64,000 bases of DNA from Polynucleobacter paneuropaeus (lineage in GTDB: Bacteria > Pseudomonadota > Gammaproteobacteria > Burkholderiales > Burkholderiaceae): assembly GCF_003261235.1 (NCBI RefSeq), contig NZ_CP030085.1, positions 1,331,216 through 1,395,215 of the forward strand, in the 5' to 3' direction. A program made the position numbers and the translations under genes. Positions 23,991 through 32,867 of this stretch are shown here, in pieces. The first letter of the stretch is position 1. The number at the start of each line of letters is the position of its first letter. Below the pieces are notes generated by a model, which made no database searches, had not been told where the DNA came from, and saw nothing but the letters and a program-made list of their open reading frames with translations.

Positions 23991-25328
23991 CTAATGTAAT
24001 TTAACAATCGAATCAGTACGACGATGAATTAATCTACTGATCGTATCGAGCGTTACCTTGATCCAGCCATGCAGTGCCAGCTGATGCAATTTGTAGAGAC
24101 TCAAATACATCAGCTTGGCAAAGAGGCCGTCCACCATGAGACTGCCCCCAATCAAGCCACCCATCATGCTGCCAACACTGCTAAATTCTCCCAGAGAAAC
24201 GAGCGAGCCAAAGTCACGATAGTGATAGGCCTTGAGTTGCTTGCCAGCAATGATGCTATCGATCTCTTTATAAATATGGCTAGCCTGTTGATGCGCAGCT
24301 TGTGCTCGAGGCGGAACAATACCGCCTTTTCCACCATTAGCCTCTTCCCAAGGACAAGCAGCACAGTCTCCCATTGCAAAAATATGGGGATCTCTAGTAG
24401 TTTGCAAAGTGGGTAGTACGGTCAGCTGATTGCTTTGATTTGTCTCAAGGCCACCAAAGTCTTTTAAGAATGCAGGCGCTTTGACTCCTGCAGCCCAAAC
24501 GATAAGCTCAGCAGGTATCACAGTGCCATTGGCTAGATAAATTTGCTGGGGCAATACTTTTTCCACCTTAGCGCTAGTCATTACCTCTACACCCAACTCA
24601 TCTAAGAGATTCTCTGCTGCACTGGAGATCCGCTCCGAAAGGGCTGGCAAGATTCTAGGCGCAGCTTCAAGCAAAATGACTTTGAGGTCTTTATTGGGAT
24701 CGACGCGATCTAATCCATAAGAAATCACTGCCCTAGTCGTACGGTGTAGTTCAGCAGCTAACTCTACTCCCGTAGCACCCGCTCCAATAATTGCCACATG
24801 CAATTGGCCTGGCGCTAAAGGGGTAGTCTGAGTTTGCGCCCGCAAGCAAGCATTGATCATCTTCAAGTGAAAGCGCTTGGCATCAGTCTGTGACTCTAGG
24901 CGAATCGAGTATTGCTCTACTCCAGGCGTTCCGAAATCATTTGTCAGACTGCCAATGGCAATAATCAGGGTATCGTATTTGATCCACTGCTCAGGTGTAA
25001 CGAGCTCTCCTGACTCATCAATAAAGGCGGCAATTTGGATTTGCTCTTTGCTGCGATCAATATTGATTAACTCGCCGAGCCTGAATGAGAAATGGTGCCA
25101 ATGGGCTTGTGCAATGTAATCGAGCTCTTGATCGCCCAGATCCATACTACCTGCAGCAATCTCGTGTAGCTTAGGTTTCCAGATATGGGTCCGGTTGCGA
25201 TCGATCAGGGTTACGCTCACCTTTTTGCCACCACTTTGACGTGAGGCATAACGGTCGCCCAGCTTGGTTGCCAACTCTAGGCCGCCAGCACCCCCACCAA
25301 CAATCACTATCCGATATGTCTCACTCAT
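23991..25328 (-). CDS. ndh: Type II NADH:quinone dehydrogenase-like flavoprotein
   Basis: The 445-aa protein has two Rossmann motifs, VIVGGGAGGLELATKLGDR for FAD and VAIIGAGATGVELAAELHR for NADH, plus HIFAMGDCAACPW. C-terminal amphipathic helices (FAKLMYLSLYKLHQLALHG) attach it to the inner membrane. It would pass electrons from NADH to quinone without pumping protons. Length and motif order fit NDH-2; a sulfide:quinone-type role is less likely because the redox cysteines are absent. Confidence 0.9.
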   Translation of the reverse strand: MSETYRIVIVGGGAGGLELATKLGDRYASRQSGGKKVSVTLIDRNRTHIWKPKLHEIAAGSMDLGDQELDYIAQAHWHHFSFRLGELINIDRSKEQIQIAAFIDESGELVTPEQWIKYDTLIIAIGSLTNDFGTPGVEQYSIRLESQTDAKRFHLKMINACLRAQTQTTPLAPGQLHVAIIGAGATGVELAAELHRTTRAVISYGLDRVDPNKDLKVILLEAAPRILPALSERISSAAENLLDELGVEVMTSAKVEKVLPQQIYLANGTVIPAELIVWAAGVKAPAFLKDFGGLETNQSNQLTVLPTLQTTRDPHIFAMGDCAACPWEEANGGKGGIVPPRAQAAHQQASHIYKEIDSIIAGKQLKAYHYRDFGSLVSLGEFSSVGSMMGGLIGGSLMVDGLFAKLMYLSLYKLHQLALHGWIKVTLDTISRLIHRRTDSIVKLH

Positions 25329-25538
25329 GCATTAACTCCAATATGGTCAAACGGGGATTTTTTAGGTCATCCCTTTTCTGTTATTTAACCACTAAATCCC
25401 ACAAGCCCCTGTCCCTTGAGCTTGGGGAAGCTAAAAATGGTGACGACCCCGATAAACTAGGGTTTGCACCCAAGATAAGCTGCTCCAAAACCATTACGAT
25501 CATCTCGTTGATACCCCCCCTTTTTTAGGAGATGAATT

Positions 25539-25937
25539 TTGAATACCTTGATTGATCGAGTTGATCACCTTGTTCTGACTGTGAACGATATTGAGACTAC
25601 TACCCAGTTTTATGAAAAAGCATTTGGCTTTGAACGTGAATTCTTCAAAGGGCCTGAAGGGCAACCTCGCTATGCCCTACTTTTTGGTCAACAAAAAATT
25701 AACCTACAAGATCGCGCTACTGAAACTCCAACCAAAGCTAAAGTTCCTACTCTAGGTTCAGGCGATTTTTGTCTTATTAGCAAAGTACCCCTCGATGAAG
25801 TCATCGCTCATCTGAAGCAAGCCAATATTGCAATTGATGTAGGACCCGTTTCTCGTCGTGGTGCATTAGGGCCTATTCGCTCAATCTATCTACGCGATCC
25901 TGATGGCAATCTCGTTGAGGTTGCTGAATATGTATAA
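25539..25937 (+). CDS. VOC (glyoxalase/dioxygenase superfamily) protein
   Basis: The 132-aa single-module VOC protein has VDHLVLTVNDIETTTQFYEK at the start and SIYLRDPDGNLVEVAEYV at the end, the two beta-alpha-beta-beta-beta repeats with metal-ligand positions. It starts with TTG, chosen because AGGAG lies 7 nt before it. The stop overlaps the ATG of the Bug protein gene by 8 nt. The 200 bp before it, up to ndh, show no clear gene. Confidence 0.88.
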   Translation: MNTLIDRVDHLVLTVNDIETTTQFYEKAFGFEREFFKGPEGQPRYALLFGQQKINLQDRATETPTKAKVPTLGSGDFCLISKVPLDEVIAHLKQANIAIDVGPVSRRGALGPIRSIYLRDPDGNLVEVAEYV

Positions 25938-26919
25938 AGCAATACAAAAGATTTTTACTCTCTTATTGGTTTCGGGAGTTTTACTCCCCCTTACTCCAGC
26001 AATTGGAGCAGAGACGTGGCCCGCACCCAATAAAACGATTGTTATTATTAACCCCTTCGCTCCTGGTGGCGCAGTAGATGCTTTCACGAGACCTATTGCT
26101 AAACAGCTCACTACCCAGTTGGGTGATTCAGTCATTGTCGATAACAAGAGTGGTGCAGGAGGTACATTGGGTGCCGCTATTGCAGCCAAAATGGCACCCG
26201 ATGGTTACACCTGGTTTGGTGGCGCAGTGCATCACACGATTGCGCAATCACTCTACCCTAACCTCAGTTATGACATCACAAAAGATTTTGAGCCGATTGC
26301 TGTTCTAGGCAGCGTGCCGCAAGTCATTGTGATCAATCCCAATAAGTTTGGTACTACTGATCTCAAAACCATCATCGCAATCATTCAGAAGAATCCTGGT
26401 AAATATAACTACGGTTCAGCAGGCAATGGCACTTCTCAACATTTGGCTGGTGAACTTTTTAAACAATTAACTAAGACCGATATCACCCACGTGCCTTATC
26501 GGGGAGCTGGACCTGCTCTGCAAGATTTGGTTGCGGGTCAGCTCGATATGATGTTTGATACCCTGGCAGCCGCTGGGCCCTTCATTAAAAATGGTCAAAT
26601 CATTGCGGTCGCGGTTGCAGCGCCCAAAAGGGTGGAAGGTTTTCCAGACATCCCTACCGCCGCTGAAGCAGGACTGCCCAATTACAACGTAGCCAGTTGG
26701 TATGCACTCTGGGGCATAAAAGGCACTAACCCTGTAATCCTCGATAAGATGGCAGCAGCCGTGCAGCAGGCCCTTAATTCCGATGAAATCAAAGAGCGCT
26801 GGATCGCCATGGGCGCAAGCGCCCCTAAGATGTCACGAGTAGAGTTTGGCAAATTTGTTAACCAAGAAGTGATTCGTTGGCGCCAAGTTGTCAAGACCTC
26901 AAATATCCACCTAGACTGA
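25930..26919 (+). CDS. Bug-family tripartite tricarboxylate transporter substrate-binding protein
   Basis: Start at MYKAIQKIF, overlapping the VOC stop; 329 aa with a signal peptide cut near IGA-ET. Bug-family motifs are INPFAPGGAVDAFTRPIAKQ, VDNKSGAGGTLGAAI and ITHVPYRGAGPALQDLVAGQ. Such periplasmic proteins bind carboxylates. No tctA or tctB is in the window, which is usual for the many orphan Bug proteins of Burkholderiales. It is cotranscribed with VOC and HAD genes. Confidence 0.93.
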   Translation: MYKAIQKIFTLLLVSGVLLPLTPAIGAETWPAPNKTIVIINPFAPGGAVDAFTRPIAKQLTTQLGDSVIVDNKSGAGGTLGAAIAAKMAPDGYTWFGGAVHHTIAQSLYPNLSYDITKDFEPIAVLGSVPQVIVINPNKFGTTDLKTIIAIIQKNPGKYNYGSAGNGTSQHLAGELFKQLTKTDITHVPYRGAGPALQDLVAGQLDMMFDTLAAAGPFIKNGQIIAVAVAAPKRVEGFPDIPTAAEAGLPNYNVASWYALWGIKGTNPVILDKMAAAVQQALNSDEIKERWIAMGASAPKMSRVEFGKFVNQEVIRWRQVVKTSNIHLD

Positions 26920-26926
26920 GTAAAGC

Positions 26927-27628
26927 ATGAAGCCTCTTCCTAAAGTCCTTGCCTTTGATGTTTTTGGTACTGTTGTGGACTGGCATGGCTCGATTGCCGC
27001 TGAAGTCAAACGGATTGGCCTAAATGCTGATCCTGATGCTTTTGCTACTGCCTGGCGCAATGGCTATCGGCCCGCTATGGCTCGAGTGCGATCTGGTGAA
27101 CTACCTTGGACCAAGATTGATGACTTACATAGATTGATTTTGGATGGCGTCTTAAACGAATTTGCTATCACCCATTTATCTGAGGACGAGAAAAAGCATC
27201 TCAATCTCGTGTGGCATCGCCTCCTACCTTGGGAAGATACGATCGCAGGACTATCGCGTCTGAAAAGTAAATTCACTATCGTCACTCTATCTAATGGCAA
27301 CTTAGGCTTGCTTGCCAATATGGCAAAAAATGCTGGGCTACCTTGGGATCTCATTTTGTCAGCTGAAGTCTTTCGGCATTACAAACCTGATCCCGAAACC
27401 TATTTAGGCGTAGCAAGTACCTTTGATATTGCGCCTGAGGAAGTGATGCTCGTAGCGGCCCACAAAGACGACCTTCTGGCAGCAAGTAAGTGTGGATTAC
27501 AAACTGCCTTTATCGAAAGGCCCCTCGAGTTTGGGAAAAATGTGCAGCGAGATGATCTTGCAATTGAAAGCTTTACTAGCTATCACACTAAGAATTTTTT
27601 AGATCTAGCAGACCAGTTAGGCTGTTAG
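26927..27628 (+). CDS. Haloacid dehalogenase type II-like HAD hydrolase
   Basis: The 233-aa HAD protein starts KVLAFDVFGTVVDWHGSI, with nucleophile Asp in DVFGT, motif II TLSNGN, the conserved Lys in FRHYKPDPETYL and motif IV-like VAAHKDDLLAASKCGL. This is the L-2-haloacid dehalogenase branch. Many relatives have no tested substrate. It follows the Bug gene by 7 nt and its stop shares TTAG with the convergent selD stop. Confidence 0.88.
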   Translation: MKPLPKVLAFDVFGTVVDWHGSIAAEVKRIGLNADPDAFATAWRNGYRPAMARVRSGELPWTKIDDLHRLILDGVLNEFAITHLSEDEKKHLNLVWHRLLPWEDTIAGLSRLKSKFTIVTLSNGNLGLLANMAKNAGLPWDLILSAEVFRHYKPDPETYLGVASTFDIAPEEVMLVAAHKDDLLAASKCGLQTAFIERPLEFGKNVQRDDLAIESFTSYHTKNFLDLADQLGC

Positions 27629-28674
27629 GCATTTACTAATAAGCCAGTTCCAATTGTGAAGTTCCCAATTTTTTGAGCTGCATTAAATCCAGACTTGTAC
27701 AGAAGATCTAAAACTTCTTCTTCAGCATCTGACGCACAAGCAATTAGTAATCCACCACTCGTCTGAGGATCACTCAACAGATTGCGCTGCCAATTCTGTA
27801 AATTGGGTGCACTGACTTCATTGCCATAGCTTGTCCAATTACGAGTCGATGCCCCGGTAAAAATATCTTGTTGAACAAGTTCAAGAGCCTCTTCAATGAT
27901 TGGTATTGCCTCCCAATCAATGGTGGCTTGCAGTTTTGCTCCACGCGCAAGTTCTAATAAATGCCCCGCTAAACCAAAGCCTGTTACATCGGTTAAAGCG
28001 TGAACTTGTGGCATCTGCGCCAAGGCTTGGCCAGGACGATTGAGTTGGGTCGTTAAGGCCAACATGGCCTGATAACCTTTTTCGGATAGCTGTTCTTTTT
28101 TCAGTGCTGCCGACAATATACCTACACCTAATGGCTTGCTCAAGATAATGCTATCCCCGAGTTGCGCTCCTGTATTCCGCTTGAGATTTTTTGGATCAAC
28201 AATACCGATGACTACTAAGCCATAAATCGGTTCAACCGAATCAATTGAGTGGCCGCCCGCAACCATAATGCCTGCCTCTGCACAAACAGATGTGCCACCT
28301 GCCGTAATTTTCTGAATCACTTCCAGCGGTATAACGTCGATAGGCATTCCCAATAAAGCCAAGGCAAAGAGTGGTTGAGCACCCATTGCGTAAATATCGG
28401 AGATAGCATTCGTAGCGGCAATGCGTCCAAACTGAAAAGGGTCATCGACGATCGGCATAAAAAAATCGGTTGTCGCCACAATTGCTTGATGCTCATTAAT
28501 TTGATAGACCGCAGCATCTTCATTGTTATCCGAGCCCGCTAAGAGTTCGGCAGGAATATTTCCCAGAGAAGTATTCTGCAGAATTTCACTGAGAACACCT
28601 GGAGCGATTTTGCAACCACAACCACCGCCATGCGATAAAGAAGTGAGACGTCCGTTAAAGGCTAAAGATGTCAT
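27625..28674 (-). CDS. selD: Selenide, water dikinase SelD
   Basis: The 349-aa enzyme makes selenophosphate from selenide and ATP. The N-terminal active site is LSHGGGCGCKIAP, with Cys rather than Sec at the catalytic place and the following Lys. Later DVTGFGLAGHLLE and LSDPQTSGGLLIAC fit the PurM-like fold. The start overlaps the upstream CDF gene by ATGA. No selA, selB or selU is in the window, so the use of the selenium is not visible. Confidence 0.94.
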   Translation of the reverse strand: MTSLAFNGRLTSLSHGGGCGCKIAPGVLSEILQNTSLGNIPAELLAGSDNNEDAAVYQINEHQAIVATTDFFMPIVDDPFQFGRIAATNAISDIYAMGAQPLFALALLGMPIDVIPLEVIQKITAGGTSVCAEAGIMVAGGHSIDSVEPIYGLVVIGIVDPKNLKRNTGAQLGDSIILSKPLGVGILSAALKKEQLSEKGYQAMLALTTQLNRPGQALAQMPQVHALTDVTGFGLAGHLLELARGAKLQATIDWEAIPIIEEALELVQQDIFTGASTRNWTSYGNEVSAPNLQNWQRNLLSDPQTSGGLLIACASDAEEEVLDLLYKSGFNAAQKIGNFTIGTGLLVNA

Positions 28675-29567
28675 ATCGGATCAATGTGGGTCATCACATT
28701 CAGTACGGGCAATTCAGCTTTGACCTGATTTGCAGCTGTGAGCGCGATATCGTGACCGACCTGAACCGTTGCATTGGCATCCACTTCAATATGCACGTCG
28801 ACCAAAATCATATCGCCCATTTTACGGGTTCTCAGATCATGGCAACCCAGGACTCCTTCGGTCGACAGAATTATTTTCTCAATATGTTGATGCTCTTCTT
28901 CAGATACCGCACGATCCATTAAATCATTTAAGGCATCCCAGCTAAAGGACCAACCGGTTCGAATAATCATCAGACCAACAATGAGCGCGCCGACTGAATC
29001 TAAAATAGGAAAACCTAATAAGGCGCCCACGATACCTACTGAGACAACCAAGGAAGAGGCGGCATCTGAGCGTGCATGCCATGCATTGGCTACCAACATA
29101 CTCGAACGTACTCGCTTCGCAACTGCAAGCATGTATCTGAAGAGGATCTCTTTGGCTACCAGCGAGCCTAAAGCAACATACAAAGCCAAGATCGATATTT
29201 GACTAGGGGCAATGGGATTGACAATCTTATGGCCAGCACTCCACAGCATACCCAAAGCAACCACTAACAAAGAGATACCTAGAAATAATGAAGCAGCAGT
29301 TTCATAACGTTGATGTCCGTAATGATGATCTTCGTCTGCATCTTTAGCACTGTGATGATTTGCAAAGAGAACTACAAAATCAGCAATCAGATCCGTCAGT
29401 GAGTGAATACCATCAGCGATCAAGCCTTGCGACCCTGAAAGTAGACCAGCAAAAACTTGGGATACCGTGAGGGTGAGATTAACTGCTACGCTAACTAAAG
29501 TACTTTTTTTAGCAGCGCTTTGTTTCTCAGCCGATGCGTCTTCGGGGTTTTCGATTAAATCATCCAT
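28671..29567 (-). CDS. Cation diffusion facilitator (FieF/YiiP-like) transporter
   Basis: The 298-aa protein has about six membrane helices. Metal-site motif GLIADGIHSLTDLIADFVVL (with HxxxD) sits in helix 2 and ARSDAASSLVV in helix 5, with a soluble C-terminal domain carrying HDLRTRKMGDMILVDVHIEV. CDF proteins export Zn, Fe or Mn against protons. The gene ends by overlapping selD (ATGA), so the two are translated together; the reason is unclear. Confidence 0.92.
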   Translation of the reverse strand: MDDLIENPEDASAEKQSAAKKSTLVSVAVNLTLTVSQVFAGLLSGSQGLIADGIHSLTDLIADFVVLFANHHSAKDADEDHHYGHQRYETAASLFLGISLLVVALGMLWSAGHKIVNPIAPSQISILALYVALGSLVAKEILFRYMLAVAKRVRSSMLVANAWHARSDAASSLVVSVGIVGALLGFPILDSVGALIVGLMIIRTGWSFSWDALNDLMDRAVSEEEHQHIEKIILSTEGVLGCHDLRTRKMGDMILVDVHIEVDANATVQVGHDIALTAANQVKAELPVLNVMTHIDPI

Positions 29568-29623
29568 AAGGGCATCTTAATACTCGAGTATGAGTATTGG
29601 GCGTCAATTGAGGCAGACTGGAA

Positions 29624-29827
29624 TTACTTAAGGCCTTTATTCCAATTACGGTCTTGGAATACAGATTTAGGTTGGTAAGCCTCTTCCACTTCAACCTCAA
29701 CCACGGGGGGTTGTGCTGGCTTCTTGACGGCGGAAGTCGACTTTGCGGATGGCGCAGTAGTTGACTGGATCGTCGACTTGACGGTTTCTAAATCTACAAC
29801 ATTGGAGGTATCGGTTTTCTTTTTCAC
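29624..29827 (-). CDS. Small Ser/Thr/Pro-rich hypothetical protein
   Basis: The 67-aa product has a low-complexity centre (STTAPSAKSTSAVKKPAQPP) and an ordered C-terminal end (EEAYQPKSVFQDRNWNKGLK). It has no signal or membrane helix and is probably disordered. I do not recognise it. It lies 56 bp upstream of the CDF gene in the same direction. Confidence 0.5.
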   Translation of the reverse strand: MKKKTDTSNVVDLETVKSTIQSTTAPSAKSTSAVKKPAQPPVVEVEVEEAYQPKSVFQDRNWNKGLK

Positions 29828-29974
29828 GGGACTATTTTAGCAATTTTGTTCATTTTTTGCACCCTCATTCTGCTTTCTGAGCCGTAAGACCCAAAAAGCC
29901 TTAGCTAAAGACATCTTTTTTTGCTATGCTGGGTTTTCTAATCAGCATCACCCAACACTCCACAAGGGATCTTT

Positions 29975-30190
29975 ATGAATACCGATAATCAAAACCCTGG
30001 CGATGAAGACTTTGATTATGGCTGCGAATGCGCCATGACTTTACTCAATGAGCCTACTGAAGATTGTCTCAATGATCTGATTGATGAGCTGGATGAAGAT
30101 GGCATGATTTCTACTGAGGTGGTGTATGGCCTCTTAGCCACCATCTTGATGAGCATTACTTCTGAAGAGAGTGGCGAGGAAGAGCATTAA
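29975..30190 (+). CDS. Small acidic hypothetical protein
   Basis: The 71-aa strongly acidic protein (DEDFDYGCECAMTLL, then CLNDLIDELDEDGMISTEV, ending SEESGEEEH) has three cysteines and a predicted helical core. An AAGGGA ribosome site lies 6-8 nt before the ATG. No family is recognised. Its TAA stop overlaps the convergent phhB stop in a shared TTAA. Confidence 0.55.
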   Translation: MNTDNQNPGDEDFDYGCECAMTLLNEPTEDCLNDLIDELDEDGMISTEVVYGLLATILMSITSEESGEEEH

Positions 30191-30492
30191 GCAGGATTTT
30201 GAATTTGATTAGCAAAGGCATCCATCGCTTTTGCCAACTCAATATCCAGTGTCGTCACATCATTCGCTGAATGCGTACGTAATTGCACCTTGACTTGATT
30301 CCAGCTATTGGACCAATCAGGATGGTGGTCAATTTTTTCAGCATATCCTGCGCATAGTGTCATAAAAGCAAACGCCGCTTCAAAATCCTTGAAAACAAAA
30401 ATGCGTGACAAGGTTCTCGTAAGGAGATCAATCTGCCAATCTGGCAAAGTAGTCTTAAAGTCAAATTGATGGATATCTACACTATTGTTCAT
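30187..30492 (-). CDS. phhB: Pterin-4a-carbinolamine dehydratase
   Basis: The 101-aa protein carries the family core FKDFEAAFAFMTLCAGYAEK, then IDHHPDWSNSWNQVKVQLRT, where the paired His dehydrate 4a-hydroxytetrahydropterin. The end, DIELAKAMDAFA, also fits. It recycles tetrahydrobiopterin, or may serve molybdopterin-related roles. No phenylalanine hydroxylase gene is in the window. It overlaps the rsuA stop by 4 nt. Confidence 0.92.
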   Translation of the reverse strand: MNNSVDIHQFDFKTTLPDWQIDLLTRTLSRIFVFKDFEAAFAFMTLCAGYAEKIDHHPDWSNSWNQVKVQLRTHSANDVTTLDIELAKAMDAFANQIQNPA

Positions 30493-31211
30493 TCAACGCT
30501 CTTTGCTAATTGTTGTAAGTCCGACTCAGAGAGCCAATGCCACTGACCTTCTGCTAAATCTACTGGCATCGAGTACGCACCGATTTGGGTGCGATGCAAT
30601 TGCGCTACATGATTGCCAACTGCGGCCATCATGCGTTTAACTTGGTGGTAGCGCCCCTCTACGATCGTCATCGCCAAACGGTGCTCATCAATCTGTTCGC
30701 AAGCCTTTGCAAAGCAAGGCTTTGGATCGTCATCCAAGATGACCCCCTTCAATAAATGATCTAGTTGTTTGCCCTGAATCGGCTCGGCTGTCGTAATTTC
30801 ATAAACTTTGCCAATATTCTTCTTGGGCGTAGTCATCTTGTGAATAAATTGACCGTCATCTGAAATCAATAACAAGCCCGTAGTATCAAAATCTAAACGC
30901 CCTACGCATTGCAGACCACGCTCAACAAAAGGTCTGGGCAATAAGCTGTAGACACTGGGATGATGCGTGGTTTTATGAGAGCACTCGTAGTTCGTTGGTT
31001 TATGAAAAGCAATATAGGCCTTCTCATGAAATTCCCAATCTTGACCCTCTACATTCAGAATCAAACCTTCCGTTGAGATACGCTCTTCTGGATCTTCGGC
31101 CAAAACGCCATTGACTTTCACAAGATCGGCGTAAACCAAGTCGCTACAGTAACGTCGTGTACCAAAGCCCTGACTAAACAGAATTTTTTCGAGGGAGACT
31201 GGTTTTGCCAT
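30489..31211 (-). CDS. rsuA: 16S rRNA pseudouridine synthase RsuA-type
   Basis: The 240-aa enzyme has an N-terminal S4 RNA-binding domain (LEKILFSQGFGTRRYCSDLV) and the pseudouridine-synthase motif GRLDFDTTGLLLISDDGQF with catalytic Asp, then VYEITTAEPI and GRYHQVKRMMAAVGNHV. This is the RsuA/RluB group, and the lack of long tails supports RsuA (U516 of 16S rRNA). It is translationally coupled to phhB (ATGA-type overlap). Confidence 0.88.
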   Translation of the reverse strand: MAKPVSLEKILFSQGFGTRRYCSDLVYADLVKVNGVLAEDPEERISTEGLILNVEGQDWEFHEKAYIAFHKPTNYECSHKTTHHPSVYSLLPRPFVERGLQCVGRLDFDTTGLLLISDDGQFIHKMTTPKKNIGKVYEITTAEPIQGKQLDHLLKGVILDDDPKPCFAKACEQIDEHRLAMTIVEGRYHQVKRMMAAVGNHVAQLHRTQIGAYSMPVDLAEGQWHWLSESDLQQLAKSVE

Positions 31212-31230
31212 AAGAATGGTTTGCTACAGC

Positions 31231-32001
31231 CTACAACTTGCCCCGATGAATCTGCAAAGCACCAAAGCTTTGCTGAACTGGCATCACCTCCAGCACGTTG
31301 ATATTCATATGCGCTGGCAGAGTAGCAGACCAATAAATAGTTTCAGCAATTTCATCGGCACTCAGGGCGTGCACGCCTTCGTAAACATTATTCGCTTTGC
31401 TGTCGTCACCCTTGAAGCGGACATTAGAAAACTCAGTGCCAGAGCACATGCCAGGTTCAATACAAGTGACCCGAATCGGAGTGCCGACTAAATCTGCACG
31501 TAAGTTCAAACTAAATTGCTGAACAAATGCCTTGGTTGCACCATAGGTATTGCCACCAGGATAGGGATAGTTTGCAGCTACTGAGCCTAAATTGATGACA
31601 TGCCCTAACTTGCGCTCCACCATGCCAGGTAAAAAAGCCCGCGTCATATGAACTAGACCTTTGATATTGGTATCGATCATACGATCCCAATCCGATAAAT
31701 CGGCTTTGTGCGCAGGCTCAAGTCCAAGCGCCAGTCCAGCGTTATTGACCAAGATGCTCACTTTTGCAAAAGCAGCAGGCAAATTGCTAGGCAATTGATC
31801 AACTTGGTTGCTATCACAGACATCTAACACGAGAGTGAGTAATTTGTCTTGTTGTTCACTTGGTAATGATTTTTTGAGCGCTGCGAGTCGGTCGATTCTT
31901 CTGCCTGCCGCAATGACTTTATGGCCATGCTTTAAGAAACGCCTCGCAGCAGCCTCACCAAATCCTGCAGTTGCCCCGGTAACTAGTACGGTATGTTCCA
32001 T
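31231..32001 (-). CDS. SDR family oxidoreductase, YdfG-like
   Basis: The 256-aa short-chain dehydrogenase has the NADP motif VLVTGATAGFGEAAARRFL, LVNNAGLALGLEPAHKAD, and the active site GNTYGATKAFVQQFSLNLR followed by VTCIEPGMCSGTEFSNVRF. This pattern is that of YdfG, the NADP-dependent 3-hydroxy acid (L-allo-threonine, malonic semialdehyde) dehydrogenase group. It lies 19 nt upstream of rsuA in the same direction. Confidence 0.9.
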   Translation of the reverse strand: MEHTVLVTGATAGFGEAAARRFLKHGHKVIAAGRRIDRLAALKKSLPSEQQDKLLTLVLDVCDSNQVDQLPSNLPAAFAKVSILVNNAGLALGLEPAHKADLSDWDRMIDTNIKGLVHMTRAFLPGMVERKLGHVINLGSVAANYPYPGGNTYGATKAFVQQFSLNLRADLVGTPIRVTCIEPGMCSGTEFSNVRFKGDDSKANNVYEGVHALSADEIAETIYWSATLPAHMNINVLEVMPVQQSFGALQIHRGKL

Positions 32002-32032
32002 ATTCTTCTTTTCTTCATTTACTTACTTTAAT

Positions 32033-32863
32033 ATTAAAGCCTTCAGTAATTTAACGCTCAACAAGGCTGCAGCCCTGAATACAATTCGACTTCTCTTCGC
32101 ATCGTGTTGCATTGCATGGGCTAGCGCTACTTTTGCAAGCGATGCCAGCTCAAGCTCGGACACAGATAATCAGCACATTTTAGAGTTTTGGGGCTATCAC
32201 GCCTATATGGGTACGGAAACGTACTCGGATACCCTGCTACTTCGTTATTACCAGCCCCTGGAGTTTGATCAATGGCGCGGCACTCTCAGGCTCGATACGT
32301 CGAATGTATCGGTCTACTCTCATAGCCCAAGCGAGGGTGGGGTCGATCATCATGGTGCTGGGACCACTTTTTTAACTGCCTGGGGAACGGTTGCAAACTT
32401 CAATCAATCTTGGAGTAGTAGCGCAGGTGGTCGAGTCATTTTGCCGGTTGCCCTCAGTAATCAGTGGGTGGCAGGCCCACAAGTAGGCGCCTCATACAAA
32501 CCTCCTCTTGGTTCACAAACTTGGCTGGCAGATTTTTCACCACTAACGAGATATATGTATGGCTTTGATGTACAAAACAATACTGGCCCAGGCAATCCCA
32601 GCCCTTCTCCTGCGGTGCGGCGGCTTGAGTTGTATCCCACTGTTGGTATTCAGTTAGCGCCCAATACTCAAATTCGTTTTTGGGATGAGAACGGTATTAA
32701 CTACAACGCTGCAGCTGGCGGATGGTTTGTGCCATTAGATGCGATGGTGACACATCGAGTGAATCGCCATTTTTTATTTGCAGTCGGCGCCAGTAAACAA
32801 GTAGTAGAAACCTATCAACAATACAAATGGATGGTTTACAGCAAAGCCTCGTTTAATTTCTAG
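32033..32863 (+). CDS. Exported hypothetical protein (start codon unclear)
   Basis: The frame encodes a signal-peptide-like stretch (IRLLFASCCIAWASATFA) and then about 240 residues rich in Tyr, Trp, Gly and Ser that end in a Phe (KASFNF), as outer-membrane barrels do. No ATG, GTG or TTG lies in frame near the signal; the first ATG, at 31808, is deep inside the opposite SDR gene. I list the ATT at 32033 (giving KAFSNLTLNKAAAL) as the likely start; a CTG near 32075 is possible. No family recognised. Confidence 0.6.
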   Translation: MKAFSNLTLNKAAALNTIRLLFASCCIAWASATFASDASSSSDTDNQHILEFWGYHAYMGTETYSDTLLLRYYQPLEFDQWRGTLRLDTSNVSVYSHSPSEGGVDHHGAGTTFLTAWGTVANFNQSWSSSAGGRVILPVALSNQWVAGPQVGASYKPPLGSQTWLADFSPLTRYMYGFDVQNNTGPGNPSPSPAVRRLELYPTVGIQLAPNTQIRFWDENGINYNAAAGGWFVPLDAMVTHRVNRHFLFAVGASKQVVETYQQYKWMVYSKASFNF

Positions 32864-32867
32864 TAAA

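Noticed and set aside
25241..25528. Plus-strand frame over the ndh start and the following spacer
   Set aside because: It lies mostly antisense to ndh, has an unlikely composition and no ribosome site.
25340..25538. Possible structured RNA between ndh and the VOC gene
   Set aside because: Several G- and C-runs are present, but I could not build a convincing riboswitch or terminator from them.
31808..32032. N-terminal extension of the 351-codon frame
   Set aside because: It is the antisense shadow of the SDR gene (31231-32001) and would place a long tail ahead of a clear signal peptide.
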